From the NCBI GenBank assembly GCA_018398585.1, contig JAGTTD010000015.1:25315478-25379477 (forward strand): a DNA stretch of 64,000 nucleotides, in the 5' to 3' direction. Both the position numbers and the translations under genes were made by a program. Below, one piece after another: positions 32,560-44,700 of this stretch (position 1 is the first letter of the stretch; every line of letters begins with the position of its first letter). The notes under the pieces were generated by a model that was given only the letters and a program-made list of their open reading frames with translations, made no database searches and was not told the origin of the DNA. Origin of the DNA: Simmondsia chinensis. Its lineage: Eukaryota; Streptophyta; Magnoliopsida; Caryophyllales; Simmondsiaceae.

Positions 32560-35500
32560 TTGGGGAATTGCGGTGCCATTCTCAACCAAAGTACGGAGTG
32601 AGTTGATTGACGCTGAAAATATTGGAAGTCCTCATACCTGGTAGGAGCTGAAGGCGGTAAGTGTTCGCGTTGATCCGTTCTAGAACCGTGAGAGGACCAA
32701 TCTTGCGTGCGGTGAGCTTGTTGTATTCCCAAGCGGGAAACCTTTCTTGAGTCAGCACAGCCCACACCTTATTACCAACTTGGAATCGAACCCGCCTTCT
32801 CTTCTTATCAGAGTCCAGCTTGTACTTGCAATAGCTTCTAACAATCTAGCCTGGGTTTGTTCATGCACATCCTTGAGTGAGTTGATGAAGTCTTCTGCCT
32901 TCCCGTGAGATCTGATCAAATCGTGAACTGGCGCCAACTCCATCGGAGCTCGAGGGACGAACTCTTAAACAATGTGAAATGGAGTAAAGCCGGTAGTGTG
33001 ATTGATGGAACTATTGTACGCAAACTCTGCCTGGTGCAGCTTTGATTCCCATCCCTTTGCATTTTGAGCTACAAGGCAACGGAGAAGGTTGCCAAGGGAT
33101 CAATTGATGACCTCGGTCTGTCCATCGGTTTGGGGTGATGGACGGTACTGAATGCTAAGGATATATTGGCCATCTTCCATAAGGTTCTCCAGAAATGATT
33201 CACAAATCGTACATCTCTATCAGACACAATGCTCAAGGGCAAACCGTGAAGCTTGTAAACATATTTGAAGTATAGCCCGGCACATGGATGGCGTCTGCAG
33301 CTCTCTTACACCCAATGAAGTGTACCATCTTTGAAAAATGATCAACCACTACAAATATCGAGTTAACACCGCCAGTGGTTTGTGACAAACCTAGCACGAA
33401 ATCCTTGTTGACATCTGCCCATGTTTAGCTCAGAATAGGCAATGATAAGTATAATCTGGCATTAGTGACGCCACCCTTTGAAATCTGACCAGTGCGGCGG
33501 CGTTGGACAAACCTCTCAACTTCATGGCGTAATGTTGGTCAATAATAGCTAGCAGAAATGAGCTTGAGCGTCTTGTCTCGCCCCATATGCCCCGCGTTGT
33601 GCTTTTCTTCAATGATTTTGAGCTACCAACTCGAATGAGCAACACAAAGTTGATTGCATCTGAATAGGAAGCTGCCATGAATGGAGTAATGCGGGTTGTT
33701 CCCATCTTGTGCTTCGCTCCAAATACTACTGAAAGTGGGGTCATTCTTGTATAAATTAGCCATGTGCTCGAAGCCTGTGACCACATTTCTACTTTGCGCC
33801 AAGACTAAGGCTTGTCTACTCAATGTATCTGCAACCTTGTTTAGCTCGCCTGACTTGTGTTTTATGGTGAAGTGTAATAGTTGGATGTAACAAGCCCACT
33901 TAGCGTGACGATCAGAAAGCTTGTCTTAGCAGTGATGAATTTAAGGGCCACGTTGTCTGAGTGAAGGATGAATTCTCAGTTCATTAAGTATGCTCGCTAA
34001 TGTCTCAAAGCTCTCACGAATTCATAAAACTCCAGATCATACGTGGAGTAGTTTAACCTACTGCCATCCAACTTCTCACTAAAATAGGCGATTAGCCTCC
34101 CTTGCTGACTGAGCACGGCGCCAATACCAATTTTGGATGCGGTAGTGTGCAACTCAAAAGTTTCTTGGAAATCTAAGGGCGCCAGCATTAGAGTCGTTAT
34201 CAATTTTTCTTTGATCTTGGCGAGTCGATTGTGCTTGCGGTGTCCACATGAATGTTCCCTTCTTCATACACTTTGTGATTGGTGCCATGATCATGCTGAA
34301 GGCTAGAACGAATCTCCTATAGAATGACGCCAATCTGTGAAAACTTCTCACCTTGCCAATCATTGTCAATTCTAGCCAATCTCTGATGGCTTTGATCTTA
34401 CCATCTTTAGCTGAAATCCCATCCTTGGATGCAATGAACCCAAGGAAGGTTACTCAGTCCTTCATGAATTCACACTTCTTGAGCGTAGCAAATAAGCATT
34501 GCACTCTCAAAGTTTGAAGTACCTCTTGGAGATGGTGAAGGTGATCTTCTTGATCTCGGCTGAAGATGAGGATGTCATCAAAGTATACAACAAGGAATTT
34601 ATCAATCAAAGGGCGAAGGACCTGGTTCATAAATCTCATAAACGTGCTCGGCGCATTGGATAGCCCAAACGGCATGACCATCCATTCATAAAGTCCCTCT
34701 CTTGTCTTAAAAGCTGTCTTCCCCTCGTCTCCGGGCATGATGAAGATTTGATGATACCCGCTATTGAGGTCTAACTTAGTGAACACCTTGGCGCATTGAA
34801 GTTGGTCCAACAAGTCATCAAGTCTTGGAATCGAAAACCTATAACGTACTGTGATCTTATTTATGGCGCGGTTATCCACGCACATTCTTCATGAACCGCC
34901 CTTTTTTGGTGTGAGCAAAGCTGGTATTGCACATGGACTCAAACTTTCTCCAATGAAACCCTTGGCGAGGAGTTCTTCAACCTGGGGTCTAAGTTCTTTG
35001 TGTTTGATAGGGCTCATCTGGTAGTAAGGGCGATTGGGCAGCAAAGCACCAGGATTAGATCAACACGGCGTTGCACGTCTCTCAAAGGCGGAAGCAAAGC
35101 CAGTGGCTCCTCCAAAAAAATGTTAGCATACCCTTCTAACAATGCCTTGACCTCTTGCGGTAAATACTTGGAAATAACAGTGCTCTCCTTTTCGATCAGA
35201 ACAAATAAAACCTTTGTCTCACCAACTTCTTTGACAAACATCACACGGCTCTGGACGCTCGGGTGCTTGGCTTCAAGGGTTTTAGGCTTTTCCTCCTTCT
35301 TCGAATGCAAGATTGTTTTAACTCCCTTATAAAGGAAGCTATAAGTATTCTTTCTCCCATCGTGAATAGCACCTCGATCAAACTGCCAAGAACGCCCTAG
35401 CAAAAAGTGACATGTGTCCATGTTCACTACATCACACCACATGTCTTCCTTGTATCTTGTGCCAAAAGAAAAATTAACAAAACAACGCTTTGATACCGTC

Positions 35501-37140
35501 ACCTGGTTTCCTATCTTCAGCCAAGAAAGTTTGTATGGATGCAGATGTGCTTCCGTCTCCAATCCTAATTTCTTCATGGCCTCTTCTAAGATTACATTTT
35601 CACAACTCCAAGAGTTAATAACCATCCAACATACCTTGCCGCTAATACAACAACAACAACAACAACAATAACAGACCCAGTGCGTCAAGGGCTCTCGCAT
35701 GAGCGGGGTTTGGGAGGGGTGGATGTACACAGCCTTACTCCTTGAAGGTGTAACCCTACCGAGAGGATGTTTCCAAGGACCCCTAACCTTATAGGGTTGG
35801 CAACACGAGGACTTCCCAGGAGGTCACCCATCTTGGTACTACTCTCGCCCCAGCATGCTTAACTTTGGAGTTCTAATGGGATCCGGTGCCTTAGTGCCTA
35901 GTAAATGAACCCTCTACCTTGCCGCTAATAGTGTAGGTAATCTGATATATGTTGTTCCATAAACAGTTGTCCCCGTTTTCTTCTCTAGGTGTGAAACATG
36001 AGCGCCTAACAACCAGACATTACCCCTCATCACTTGTAATGTCATCTAGATCCGCCAATTCTTCAAAAGTATTCTCATTAGCAGTCTCATCTTCTTCAGC
36101 TCTTAGGTCCTCAATGAGAAAGGCCTTTCCCGGTCTATCTCCCTTGTGGCAATCCGAGGCTCGGTGCCCTATTTCCCTACATTTAAAGCAACGGGTTCGA
36201 GAAGTGCCTACTAGCTCTTGGTTGACTTGCATGATAGTGTTGGCGAGTGGTGCTCTCAGCAGAGCATTTGGGTTTGCCGTTGCCTGATTCTGCTGCCTTC
36301 CCTCAGTTGGCGTGGTCCAGGTCCCACCGACAGTATGCCGTCTCTACTGCCTCTCTACTTACATTGCTCTTTGAGCGGATTCTGAGATAGTGAAGATGTC
36401 AAACATGTTAAGGACGTCTTGTGTACTCTCCCTCAATCTGCCAATGTATCTATCAGACAACTGTGCCACCAATTCCTCCAAGTCATTCCTAGCGATCAAA
36501 GCATGGAACTCAGATGTGTACTCCTCCACGGTTCATGAACTTTAACGAAGGCTTTGTAGGTGTTGTTACATCAAACTGGTGTGATTGTGAGGCAAGAAGG
36601 TGCCTCGCAAATGCTTCTTCATCTTCTCCTAAGACTCAATCTTGGTTTTGCCTTGTCTAAGCCCGATCTGCTTCTGTTGGTGCCACCAGGTGGTTGTCCT
36701 TTCTCAAATGAGCGTAGCAACCCGTGGTTCCTGCTTTCATTCCAGGATCTCCTGAAACTCCAAGACTTCCTCTACGGCAACGAGCCAATCAAGGAACTCT
36801 TCCAGAAATCCTCCTCCATTAAATTCCAGAATCTCAATCCAAAGTCTGGACTCCCACCTCCTGTCTTCATTGTCGTTAGGGTCATCTCCATTGCACGGTT
36901 GGAGCCTCAACCTTGGCTCCGGGACATCTTCATCATGAAATTGGTTAAGGATTGGATCATCCACATCTCCATCATTAACCCTTGGTGAAGGGTGGCGTTG
37001 GGGCCTAACTCTGTCTAGGAGGTTGGCGTTTGCCTTGAGTTGGATCAAGCATCGCTCGAACCGCCGAAATCTCTCTTCTAGTTCCTCAAATCTCCTCTCA
37101 TATTTTTGATGTCGGTCACGGCAAGTCACTTCTTCAACAA
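32560..37140 (-). pseudogene. Ty3-gypsy gag-pol polyprotein, broken
   Basis: Pieces in order on the minus strand: gag with a coiled-coil start (36737-37129, EERFRRFERCLIQL); a CCHC knuckle C-x2-C-x4-H-x4-C at about 36149-36190; an aspartic-protease region (35014-35730 outside the SINE) whose usual DSG appears as NSW; reverse transcriptase (34454-34885) with [22 protein letters not shown] and the catalytic YFDD at residue 101; RNase H (33997-34203, HTTASKIGIGAVLSQQG, with T where an Asp is usual); integrase remnants (33.1-33.8 kb); and a C-terminal segment (32582-32767, NKLTARKIGPLTVL...NTYRLQL). Many stops and frame changes separate these pieces, and the gag start codon is not obvious. The element is not autonomous now. 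Confidence 0.9.
35648..35914 (-). mobile_element. SINE with a 5S-rRNA-derived head and Au-like (TTG)n tail
   Basis: Flanked by an exact 16-bp duplication TACCTTGCCGCTAATA (35632-35647 and 35915-35930). On the minus strand, the part at 35800-35897 is clearly 5S rRNA-like: GCACCGGATCCCATTAGAAC, AAGTTAAGCATGCT (box A region), GAGAGTAGTACCAAGATGGG, TGACCTCCTGGGAAGTCC (box C). The rest (35648-35795) resembles the 3' half of Au-type plant SINEs: AAGGCTGTGTACATCCACCC, CTCATGCGAGAGCCC, then CACTGGGT and a TTG-repeat tail. The internal RNA polymerase III promoter elements of 5S appear largely kept. Inserted in the protease part of the gypsy element, so it is younger. Confidence 0.9.
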
Positions 37141-37189
37141 TGGCGTTCCTTTAGTTCTTCAAGAAGCGTTTTTCCGCTCTGATACCAAT

Positions 37190-37678
37190 TGATGCAGAAC
37201 ATGATAGAAAAGTTGGGCTATGGGAAGGTTCAACGGCCTTCCCTTTGAACTTTTATTAAGAGATAACAAAAATCACAAAGAGGTGATAATCTCGAGCTCT
37301 CACTGGTTGAGAATCGAGTTAAAAATAAAACAATTTGAGATTTTAATTAGAAGCTACCTAAACTAAGCCCTAAGCCTTCCTTTATATAAAGGAAGAAAAG
37401 AACTAAAAGAAATTCAAAATTAAAATACGAAATCTAAACTAACAATAAAATCGGAATCCTAATTAATCTTGATATCTCGTCATAACTTCCCCCTTGATTG
37501 TCGTGAAGGTTATCTAGTTGAACTACCCCCGAGATTCTTGCATTGAAGGAGTCTCTGCGCTGAACTTGGCGGTGCCGCCTAGTCATGCAACACGAATGGT
37601 GGAACCAAGTCTTGTCCCGATTCTGGTGGTGCCAAGATTTGTCTCGAGTCCCCTGTAAGCTGTAACCCTGCTGCATCA
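37190..37678 (-). repeat. 5' LTR of the gypsy element (489 bp)
   Basis: Pairs with 32042-32521. Its inner edge is followed on the minus strand by the primer-binding site. Confidence 0.93.
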
Positions 37679-37706
37679 AAATATTCCCAACATTAAGAAA
37701 AGTATT

Positions 37707-37969
37707 GTTTGACGCTATGGGAGATTCTTGCCATTATGAATTATATTTGTTTACGTACCTCTTCTTTTCATTCTTTCTCCTTTGTTTGGTGTCTTAGATC
37801 TTCTAATAGGATCGCACATTTTGTTGCTAAAGCGCATTGCTCTTGTTTTTTACTCATAATTGGTGGGTTAACATTCCCCCATCCTTATCTCCTCTTGTAT
37901 TGTTTGATGCTCAGGTAATCTAATTTTGGCCCCCGGACTTCTTGGTGTTCAAAAAAAAAAAAAAAGAAA
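37707..37969 (+). mobile_element. 5'-truncated LINE insertion (263 bp)
   Basis: Flanked by an exact 15-bp duplication ATTAAGAAAAGTATT (37692-37706 and 37970-37984). It contains the last part of a LINE RNase H domain (CLRSSNRIAHFVAKAHCSC, matching the R-S-x-N-x-x-AH-F-V-A pattern), a stop, a short 3' UTR, and a poly-A run from 37951. The reading is clean through the C-terminus, suggesting a fairly recent insertion. Confidence 0.9.
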
Positions 37970-37984
37970 ATTAAGAAAAGTATT

Positions 37985-38180
37985 TATGATCCAAGGTCCA
38001 TAATGGAAGCTTATAAATTCTCGTGTAACATAGTGGGATTTGTAACTGTACCAAATTTAATTGGTTAATCACGTTTTAAGGTCGACTTTGTATGTATCGG
38101 TGCATCAATGAAAAATATTAGTGCATATGTCACTAAGTAATGTGGTCATATATCGGAAAGGTAATTAAAGATTCATGATT
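37985..38180. repeat. Segment duplicated at 48760-48920
   Basis: Shares in order GGAAGCTTATAAATTCTC(G/A)-GTAACA, TGTACCAAA, AT-GG-(T/C)AA-CA-GTTT, and AAAATATT-(G/A)TGCA with 48.76-48.92 kb. No gene. Confidence 0.45.
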
Positions 38181-38181
38181 C

Positions 38182-39036
38182 ACACTTTTTTTATTTTTGA
38201 CAGAACAAAGCCCTAAGGCAACTAACTTTCATTACAATCGAAAGAAATGATAGAGTCCAAAATAGGAGGTGGATTATGCCATCAATCATGGCTACATCGA
38301 TGGGAGGCATGCAATTTAGTCACAAAATGGGCCACAGCATTACAAGACCTAGGCGCCCAATTAAAAACAACCGAATTACATGAGGCAACAAGAAAATGAA
38401 CATCACTAACAGTGGCAGCAATATCACTTGGAATGTCGACTCTTTCATTGATAGAGGAGATAAGGTCCTTGCAATCGGATTCAGTGATGACATCTTTCCA
38501 TTGGTAAACTAATGTGAGGTTGCAAGCAGCAAGAACAGCTAGATTCTCGGCCGCCAACTAGGAGGAGGCTGCGGAGGAGCCGCACCAGCCACCTAGCACA
38601 TGACCATTCGAGTTCCGCGCAATAGCCGCGACCGCCCCACATTTAATATCGTCCTTCCAGGTTGCATCATAATTGATTTTTATGCAATTCCAGCTGGGGT
38701 AGTGCCACCAAGCAGGGGTTAAGTGATGATAGCTAGTATTCTCCATCAGAGAGTCGTCAATGGGGCGAGAGATGGCATGCTTGAATTCGGCTGCAAGGGG
38801 AGCCGCCCCATAAGAGATCTTGCTCGGATCAATCTGCTTGCTTTTCACGATGAAAAATTGCGGGCCTTCCAAAGTTCCCAGCAAAAAAAAGCCAACCCAT
38901 CAAGCACATCACCTATAAAGAACTTGTCAGAAGAGACTTGACCCCACCGCCAAGCGAATCCTCTAAACACCACACTGGAGGGGCAGAATCCAAACTCAGA
39001 ATCAAGCCAGGCATCTCTAGCTGAGTCCATAGACAC
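38182..39036 (-). mobile_element. LINE 3' end with RNase H domain, one stop
   Basis: On the minus strand, 38845-39036 encodes the end of the reverse-transcriptase module (FFCWELWKARN). Then 38282-38884 encodes an RNase H domain: CIKINYDATWK, AAIARNSNGHVLGGWCG, AENLAVLAACNL, SDCKDLISSIN, APRSCNAVAHFVTKLHASH. One in-frame TAG (38558-38560) interrupts it. The 3' UTR ends in an A-rich tail near 38187-38203. It is 5'-truncated and joined at about 39030 to repeat R1. Confidence 0.85.
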
Positions 39037-39606
39037 CTTATCTCATACACTTAAAAGCCGAGAACTGGGATGGAGACAAATTCAAGTTCTCAGTAGTCTA
39101 CTTACAAGCCCTAGTCAATCAGGTTTTTAAGCTTGGCACCATTGAATTGAGATAACTTGAATGAGTTAGAGTTTTACAAAATTTAGGTGGAGCGAATCGT
39201 ATTTGGGTCACTAGATTAGGACCAATGCAATCAAGGTCAAGCCTTGGCCTTCAAAGCCCTGAAATGATGACTCAAGCCCAAATTCACCTGACTTATCAAG
39301 CAGTGACACCAGTGTTAAGACCAACACAATCAAGCTTGGGGCTTTGTGGTCAAATCCTTAAACTGATTACTCAAATCTCAACTCGACGATTTTTGAAACA
39401 TATCAAACTAGACAGTTCATACTCTAAATTTGAAGATTGTGTTGCCTTGAAGAAAGTAAAACAAGTACAAGCTACGCTATGCTATGCTACGCTAGGCTAG
39501 GCTAAGTTACACTACTCTCAGGAATAAAGCACAAGTATGCTCTAGAGAAAACTTGAAGTTTTGTATGGTGATGCTAGACCCTTGACAATGACAACAATGT
39601 ATCTTA
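39030..39606 (+). repeat. Repeat R1, left half (split by the hAT element)
   Basis: Matches 30.2-30.7 kb in order. It is cut at 39606 by the hAT element and resumes at 45018. The last eight bases GTATCTTA are the target duplication. Confidence 0.8.
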
Positions 39607-40834
39607 TAGGGGTGTAAACGAGCCGAATCAAGCCGAGCACAGTTTTGTTCGAACTCGAGCTCGATAATTATTAATGAGTTCGAGTTCGAGCCGAGCTTTA
39701 AACGAGCTTTTAAACCTATATTCAAACTCGGTTCAATAAGGAACTAGTGTGTTCGATACTCGGCTTGGCTCGGCTCGGCTCATTATGGTTAACAAGCCGA
39801 GTCGAGCTTGTTAACGATCCGAGTCGAGCTAATCAAACTTATTTTTCTAAACGAGCTTAATTGAGCTCATTTTTGTTATCGAGCTTAGCCGAGCTCAATA
39901 GCATTATCGATCATATATGATAGACAAAATTTGCATTATGAAACCAAGCTCATTATCGAGCCGAGCTCTTTATAAAGCTTGACTGAATATTAATGAAGCA
40001 TTATCAACCTATAATATGATGCATGACCCAATAAATTCCATATTTAAGGAAAAGCAACACAGATTACATATTTAACATATTAATATATATAGTATTGGTT
40101 GATTAAAAAAAAAAAAACATATATCATATTAAACATCAATTTATATTACATGAAAATCAATAAATCAATATATATTACGTGAAAATCAATAACATATTTA
40201 ACAAAATTATATATTACATTTCTTTTGAAATAGTGGTGTTGATGCTATTATACCACTAGTTAACGAGTTTTCACAATTTATGACTTCAGATAAACTATTA
40301 CAAGTAGCACAAAGAAAAAGAATTAAATAATGACCCCAAGATCTTAGATCTAACCCCGAAGAACCAATTATACAAATAACAACTGATTACAACCATAAAT
40401 GACTCAAATCTAGAACAAATAGCTCCTGGACTCAAGAATACAAGCAAGAACTTCGGATACTAAGCTAAAAACCAATTAACTAACTCAAAGATAGAAGTAT
40501 ACCTCTTCCAGAAGCTGAGTCTTGCCAAGAATCGAACACCTCAAGCTTGAACAGCACACCATCAAACCTGAACAGAACACCGCCAGGCTCGAATCGCATG
40601 CCACGAACTCGAAATCACCTCTTATTAGGCTCACGAGGTTGGAACCTTCGATATTTTGGTCAGAGGTTCGGATTTAGAGTTAGGGCTGCGTAGAGAGATT
40701 TAGGGGAGAAGAACACCAAAAATGAGGGTAGGGCAAAGCTTCCCCACGAAGCTTTCTAAAGTAATAGGAAGGAGATAAGGCAAAGGAGATAGTACGAGGG
40801 GTTTTTAATTTTTTTTTTAAGATTTTAATTTTTT

Positions 40835-41215
40835 TTAATTTTAAAATTTAATTATTTTAAAAATTATGAATTTTAAATTATTTATATAAATAATTTTAAA
40901 TTTAAATTATTCATATAAGATAATTTTAATATATAAATTTATATTTTGACTATTTATTAACTAGATATATGTTAACTTTTTATTATCATTTGATGTTTTT
41001 AACAAAAATTTAATCGATCCGTTAAATTTTTATTTTTTTTGATCACTCTGTTAAATTTTTATTGAAAGCATCAAATGAGAAAAAAAAATTAACATATATC
41101 TAATCAATAAATAGTTAAAATATAAATTTATATATTTAAAATTATTTTATATAAAAAACTTAAATTTAAAATTATTTGTTATAAAATTTAAAAATTATAA
41201 AAAATTAAGCCTCTC
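40835..41215. repeat. Long AT-rich hairpin (arms about 180 bp)
   Basis: The arm at 40835-41015 (ATATAAATTTATATTTTGACTA, TATATGTTAACTTTTTATTA, CATTTGATG) is mirrored by 41050-41215 on the other strand (ATATAAATTTATATTTTAACTA, TATATGTTAATTTTTTTTCT, CATTTGATG). A loop of about 35 bases holds TCGATCCGTT and GATCACTCTG. Confidence 0.75.
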
Positions 41216-43344
41216 TATCTCTTTCTCTCTCTTGCTAATTATATAGTGAAAATGCTCACTCTATGGGATCCTTTCCCCCCACTTTAATGCCAATTACTTA
41301 AAATAAATGGGGTAATTTGGTCAATGTCTTAAAGTAGCCAATTCAAAATTTGAACAACACTTAAGTGCTACGTTTCACCTTCGTCTTGTATATAAAATGA
41401 CACATTTTTATACCAATTATTGTTTAGCTCATTTTAAGTCTAATTTTAAGCCTAATTTCTACCTTATTAAGCATAGTCTAAGTCATATATTTACTAACTA
41501 GAAATACGGCAAGAAGATATTTAAAATTCACGATAACACAACTAATCATATCAACTACAGTAGTATATCATGGATCAGTGAATAAATTTTTCATCTTAAA
41601 AATATCACCTTATAATAAAGAAATAATAAACTCACAAAAAAAAATTTATTTTATCCATTTTTGTTAGGATTTTTAGTATATTGTACTATAAATAATACAT
41701 TATATATTTAATGTTACTTTTTTATTAATGTTTTTATTATTTATTATATTTTTATTATCTAATTATATTGGTATGCTCCAATTTAAATATGTATAATATA
41801 ACTATTTTGGGCAAATTTTTGATACATTACAAACAAAAGTCACCAAAATAGAGCGTATAATACATATTCAATGTATTAATCTTATTTTGTGTTAGCGTTT
41901 ATGTGTAAAAATATATTGGATTACGAAGGAAGATGCCTATATATCGTCAAAATCTTGTATAAGTTAGCATCCTTTAACAAAAATTCTTAAAATCCCTAAC
42001 AAAAAGTACATGAGTAACAAAATTTTTAAACCTTAAGGTACCCAAATAAAAAGTTTTAAAATATAGGGTATGTCATTATATATATTGAAGGTACTTGAAT
42101 AGTAAAAGTTTTAAACTAAAGGGTATGTTATTGTATATATTGAAAAATTAAGATACATAAATAAAAATTTCTCAGACTTCCAAATACCTAAGTAATAAAT
42201 TCTTTAAAGTTCCATGGCTAATTGAAGAAGCTTAATATATCATGGATCATCTATATCCAATTGATAGGATCGTGTTTAATAAAATCATGTACATTTTTAT
42301 ATTTTAGATATAATACAACAACTGAGTTAGAGTCGGAATACAATTTCGAGTTATATTGAGTTAAGGTTTTCAAGTTAATTGAGTTGATTCATTTTGAGAT
42401 TTTGCCTAGCTTGACTTTAGGTGGACTTTATGTCAAGTCATTACTTAAGTTATTTGAGTTAAGTTATTTTGCATTTTCGGTCATTTTAAGTCAGGTTATG
42501 TTAGGTTGAAGCGATCTTGGTTTTAGACCAATTAGATTGGATCATTTCACCCCTAATTAGGGCGGGTTAAATCTTTACCGAGTTAGCTCTTCTTAGGTTT
42601 TGGATCAACCAAATTGGGTTATTTTGAATTTTGGGTCAAATTCATAGCCGGTTGAATCAATTGAGTTATAAGTCATGTCATTGTGAAGTACTTAGCTAAT
42701 GCGGTATGAATTTGAAGAAATTTCACAATTTTAAAGAAATTGCTTAGAAGTCTTATGAAATAAGGAGAAATTTAAGACATATTACATTGGGAAAGGGGTT
42801 ATGAGATTCGATCCTGGCCACTTCAAAGTAGGGGATGACCATTAGAACCTCAATTAATGTTGTCGATACAAGATTGTAACTCTTTTCCTGCAACCAGATA
42901 TTCAAATGTGTACTTTTTTAGTTATATATATATTTACAAATTATAATAAACAACCAAACACGTATTATATACTAATGTACTTATAATAAATTACATATTT
43001 TAATTGAATTTCAATTTTTTTAACACAATATTGTGTTTTTACAAACAAATGATAATAAAGCAAATGAATCAACCTATTGTTTATTTAAAAGACGTAACAA
43101 TAATAAGTATACATTCATGTGTATGTGTGTGTGTATATATATACGTACATACACGTGAGCGTGTTTGTGTGTTAATAAAACTTAATATTATGCAGATACA
43201 AAAAAATATAAGTATTATGTGATAATAGGAAATTATATTTTTCAATCAAGGTGATAATGGAAATTTAAGTGATTATAATATGCAAATCTCATCCTTACAA
43301 TGTTATTATCAATGTATATGGTATATCCATGTGTGTGACTTGGG

Positions 43345-44700
43345 CAAAAGTTTCATTTTGGTCACTAAAGTGATAAAAAATGAACAAGTTAGTCACCCAA
43401 GTCAAAATTTGAAAAATTTGGTCATCAAACTCTTAAAAAATGTTCCATTTAATCACCCAAGTCCTTTAAAATTTGGCAAATTAGTCACTGAACTCAAATT
43501 TTAGAAGATTTACTTACTTAACTCTCAATTAAAATCTCAATTTGTTACCCAAGTAGTTTAAAATGGATAAGTTAGTCACCAAAATCAAATTTTGGAAAAC
43601 TTTATTATCCAACTTTAAAAAATTTGTTTTGCTCACTTACCTATTTTAAAATGATAAAATTCATCGCTCAAATATAAAAGTACTAAATTTAATACTTCTA
43701 AAAATTTAAATGACTTATATATTTTTAAAATAATAAAATTTATTATCAAAGTGTAAAAATATAAAATATTTTTAATTTCAGCACTGAAATTTATAGGACG
43801 TAATAAATTACAAATATATAAATTATTTTGGATAGTTATGGCTATTTTAAATAATTTTTGGACATTATACATTGATATTGCAATATCAAAATATAAAAAT
43901 ATATATAAATTATAAACTATTAAATAATATCAATAAAATTTACTTTTATTAATTAATAGTTTTTAAATAAAGTGGTTCATTTGTACAAAAAAAAGAGGTA
44001 CATAATATTAAAATATTTATATATAAAATAGATTATGAAATTGGTGAAAGATGGTTTTTTGGGGGGGAGGGGTGGGGGTGAGGAATTCAAAAAATTAGAA
44101 TTTGGAGGAAATGAGTTACTCATTCAAAATTACTTTTGGGGGGAATTTGATATTTTTAATTAATTTGGGAAAAGTTTTAACAAAGCATTTAATTAAATAA
44201 AAATTTTAATTTCTAGTTTCTTATAATTATAATTATATTTAAATTATTTTATTTCTTGTTTAAAATATTTCTATGACAAAATTAATTATTTATCTTTTGA
44301 CTTTTATCCAATATTAACAATCAAGTAAGGATTTATTTGATTATAAAATAAAAGACAAACGACTATTTTGAAGAAAAAATGACGGATAAACTTCAATAAA
44401 GTTACGAAATTGGAGACTAATAAAATAAGCAATTCAAAAAATATGATTAAATTTATTATTTTTTATTTAAGCAGTGAATTTAATTAATTTTAAATCACTT
44501 TGGCGACTAAATGTGATTTTCATTAGGAGTTGGGTGACAAAATCTTCTAAAATTTGAGTTCGATGACTAAGTTATCCAATTTTAAATGACTTGGGTGACC
44601 AATGGAACATTTTTTAAGAGTTGGGTGACTAAATCTTCCAAATTTTGAGTTGGGTGACTAAGTTGTCCATTTTTGGTCACTTTGGTTACCAAAATGAGAA
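43345..44700. mobile_element. Mutator-like element with long inverted arms, nested in the hAT element
   Basis: The left arm (about 43350-43640) has TTCATTTTGGTCACTAAAGTG and repeated GTCACCCAAGT-like phrases. The right arm (about 44490-44697), on the minus strand, has CTCATTTTGGTAACCAAAGTG followed by the same phrases. Long inverted ends with this repeated phrase are typical of plant MULE derivatives. No transposase, and target duplication not found. A G-rich tract lies at 44058-44082. Confidence 0.6.

Larger units (their letters stand above)
32042..37678 (-). mobile_element. Ty3-gypsy retrotransposon, structurally complete, coding region mutated
   Basis: Two LTRs (32042-32521 and 37190-37678), both bounded by TGATGCAG...CTGCATCA, and a 5-bp target duplication AAATA at 32037-32041 and 37679-37683. 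Primer-binding site ATTGGTATCAGAGC (minus strand) abuts the right LTR at 37176-37189. A polypurine tract TCCGGGGAGGA abuts the left LTR at 32522-32532. Domain order on the minus strand is gag, CCHC knuckle, protease-like, reverse transcriptase, RNase H, integrase, that is gypsy order. A SINE (35648-35914) is nested in the protease region. The partial element at 61277-64000 belongs to the same family. Confidence 0.95.

Noticed and set aside
35795..35900. A genuine 5S rRNA gene on the minus strand
   Set aside because: Only about 98 nt are 5S-like, both 5S ends are replaced by unrelated sequence, and the segment is part of a unit with a (TTG)n tail inside a 16-bp target duplication. It is a SINE head, not a 5S gene.
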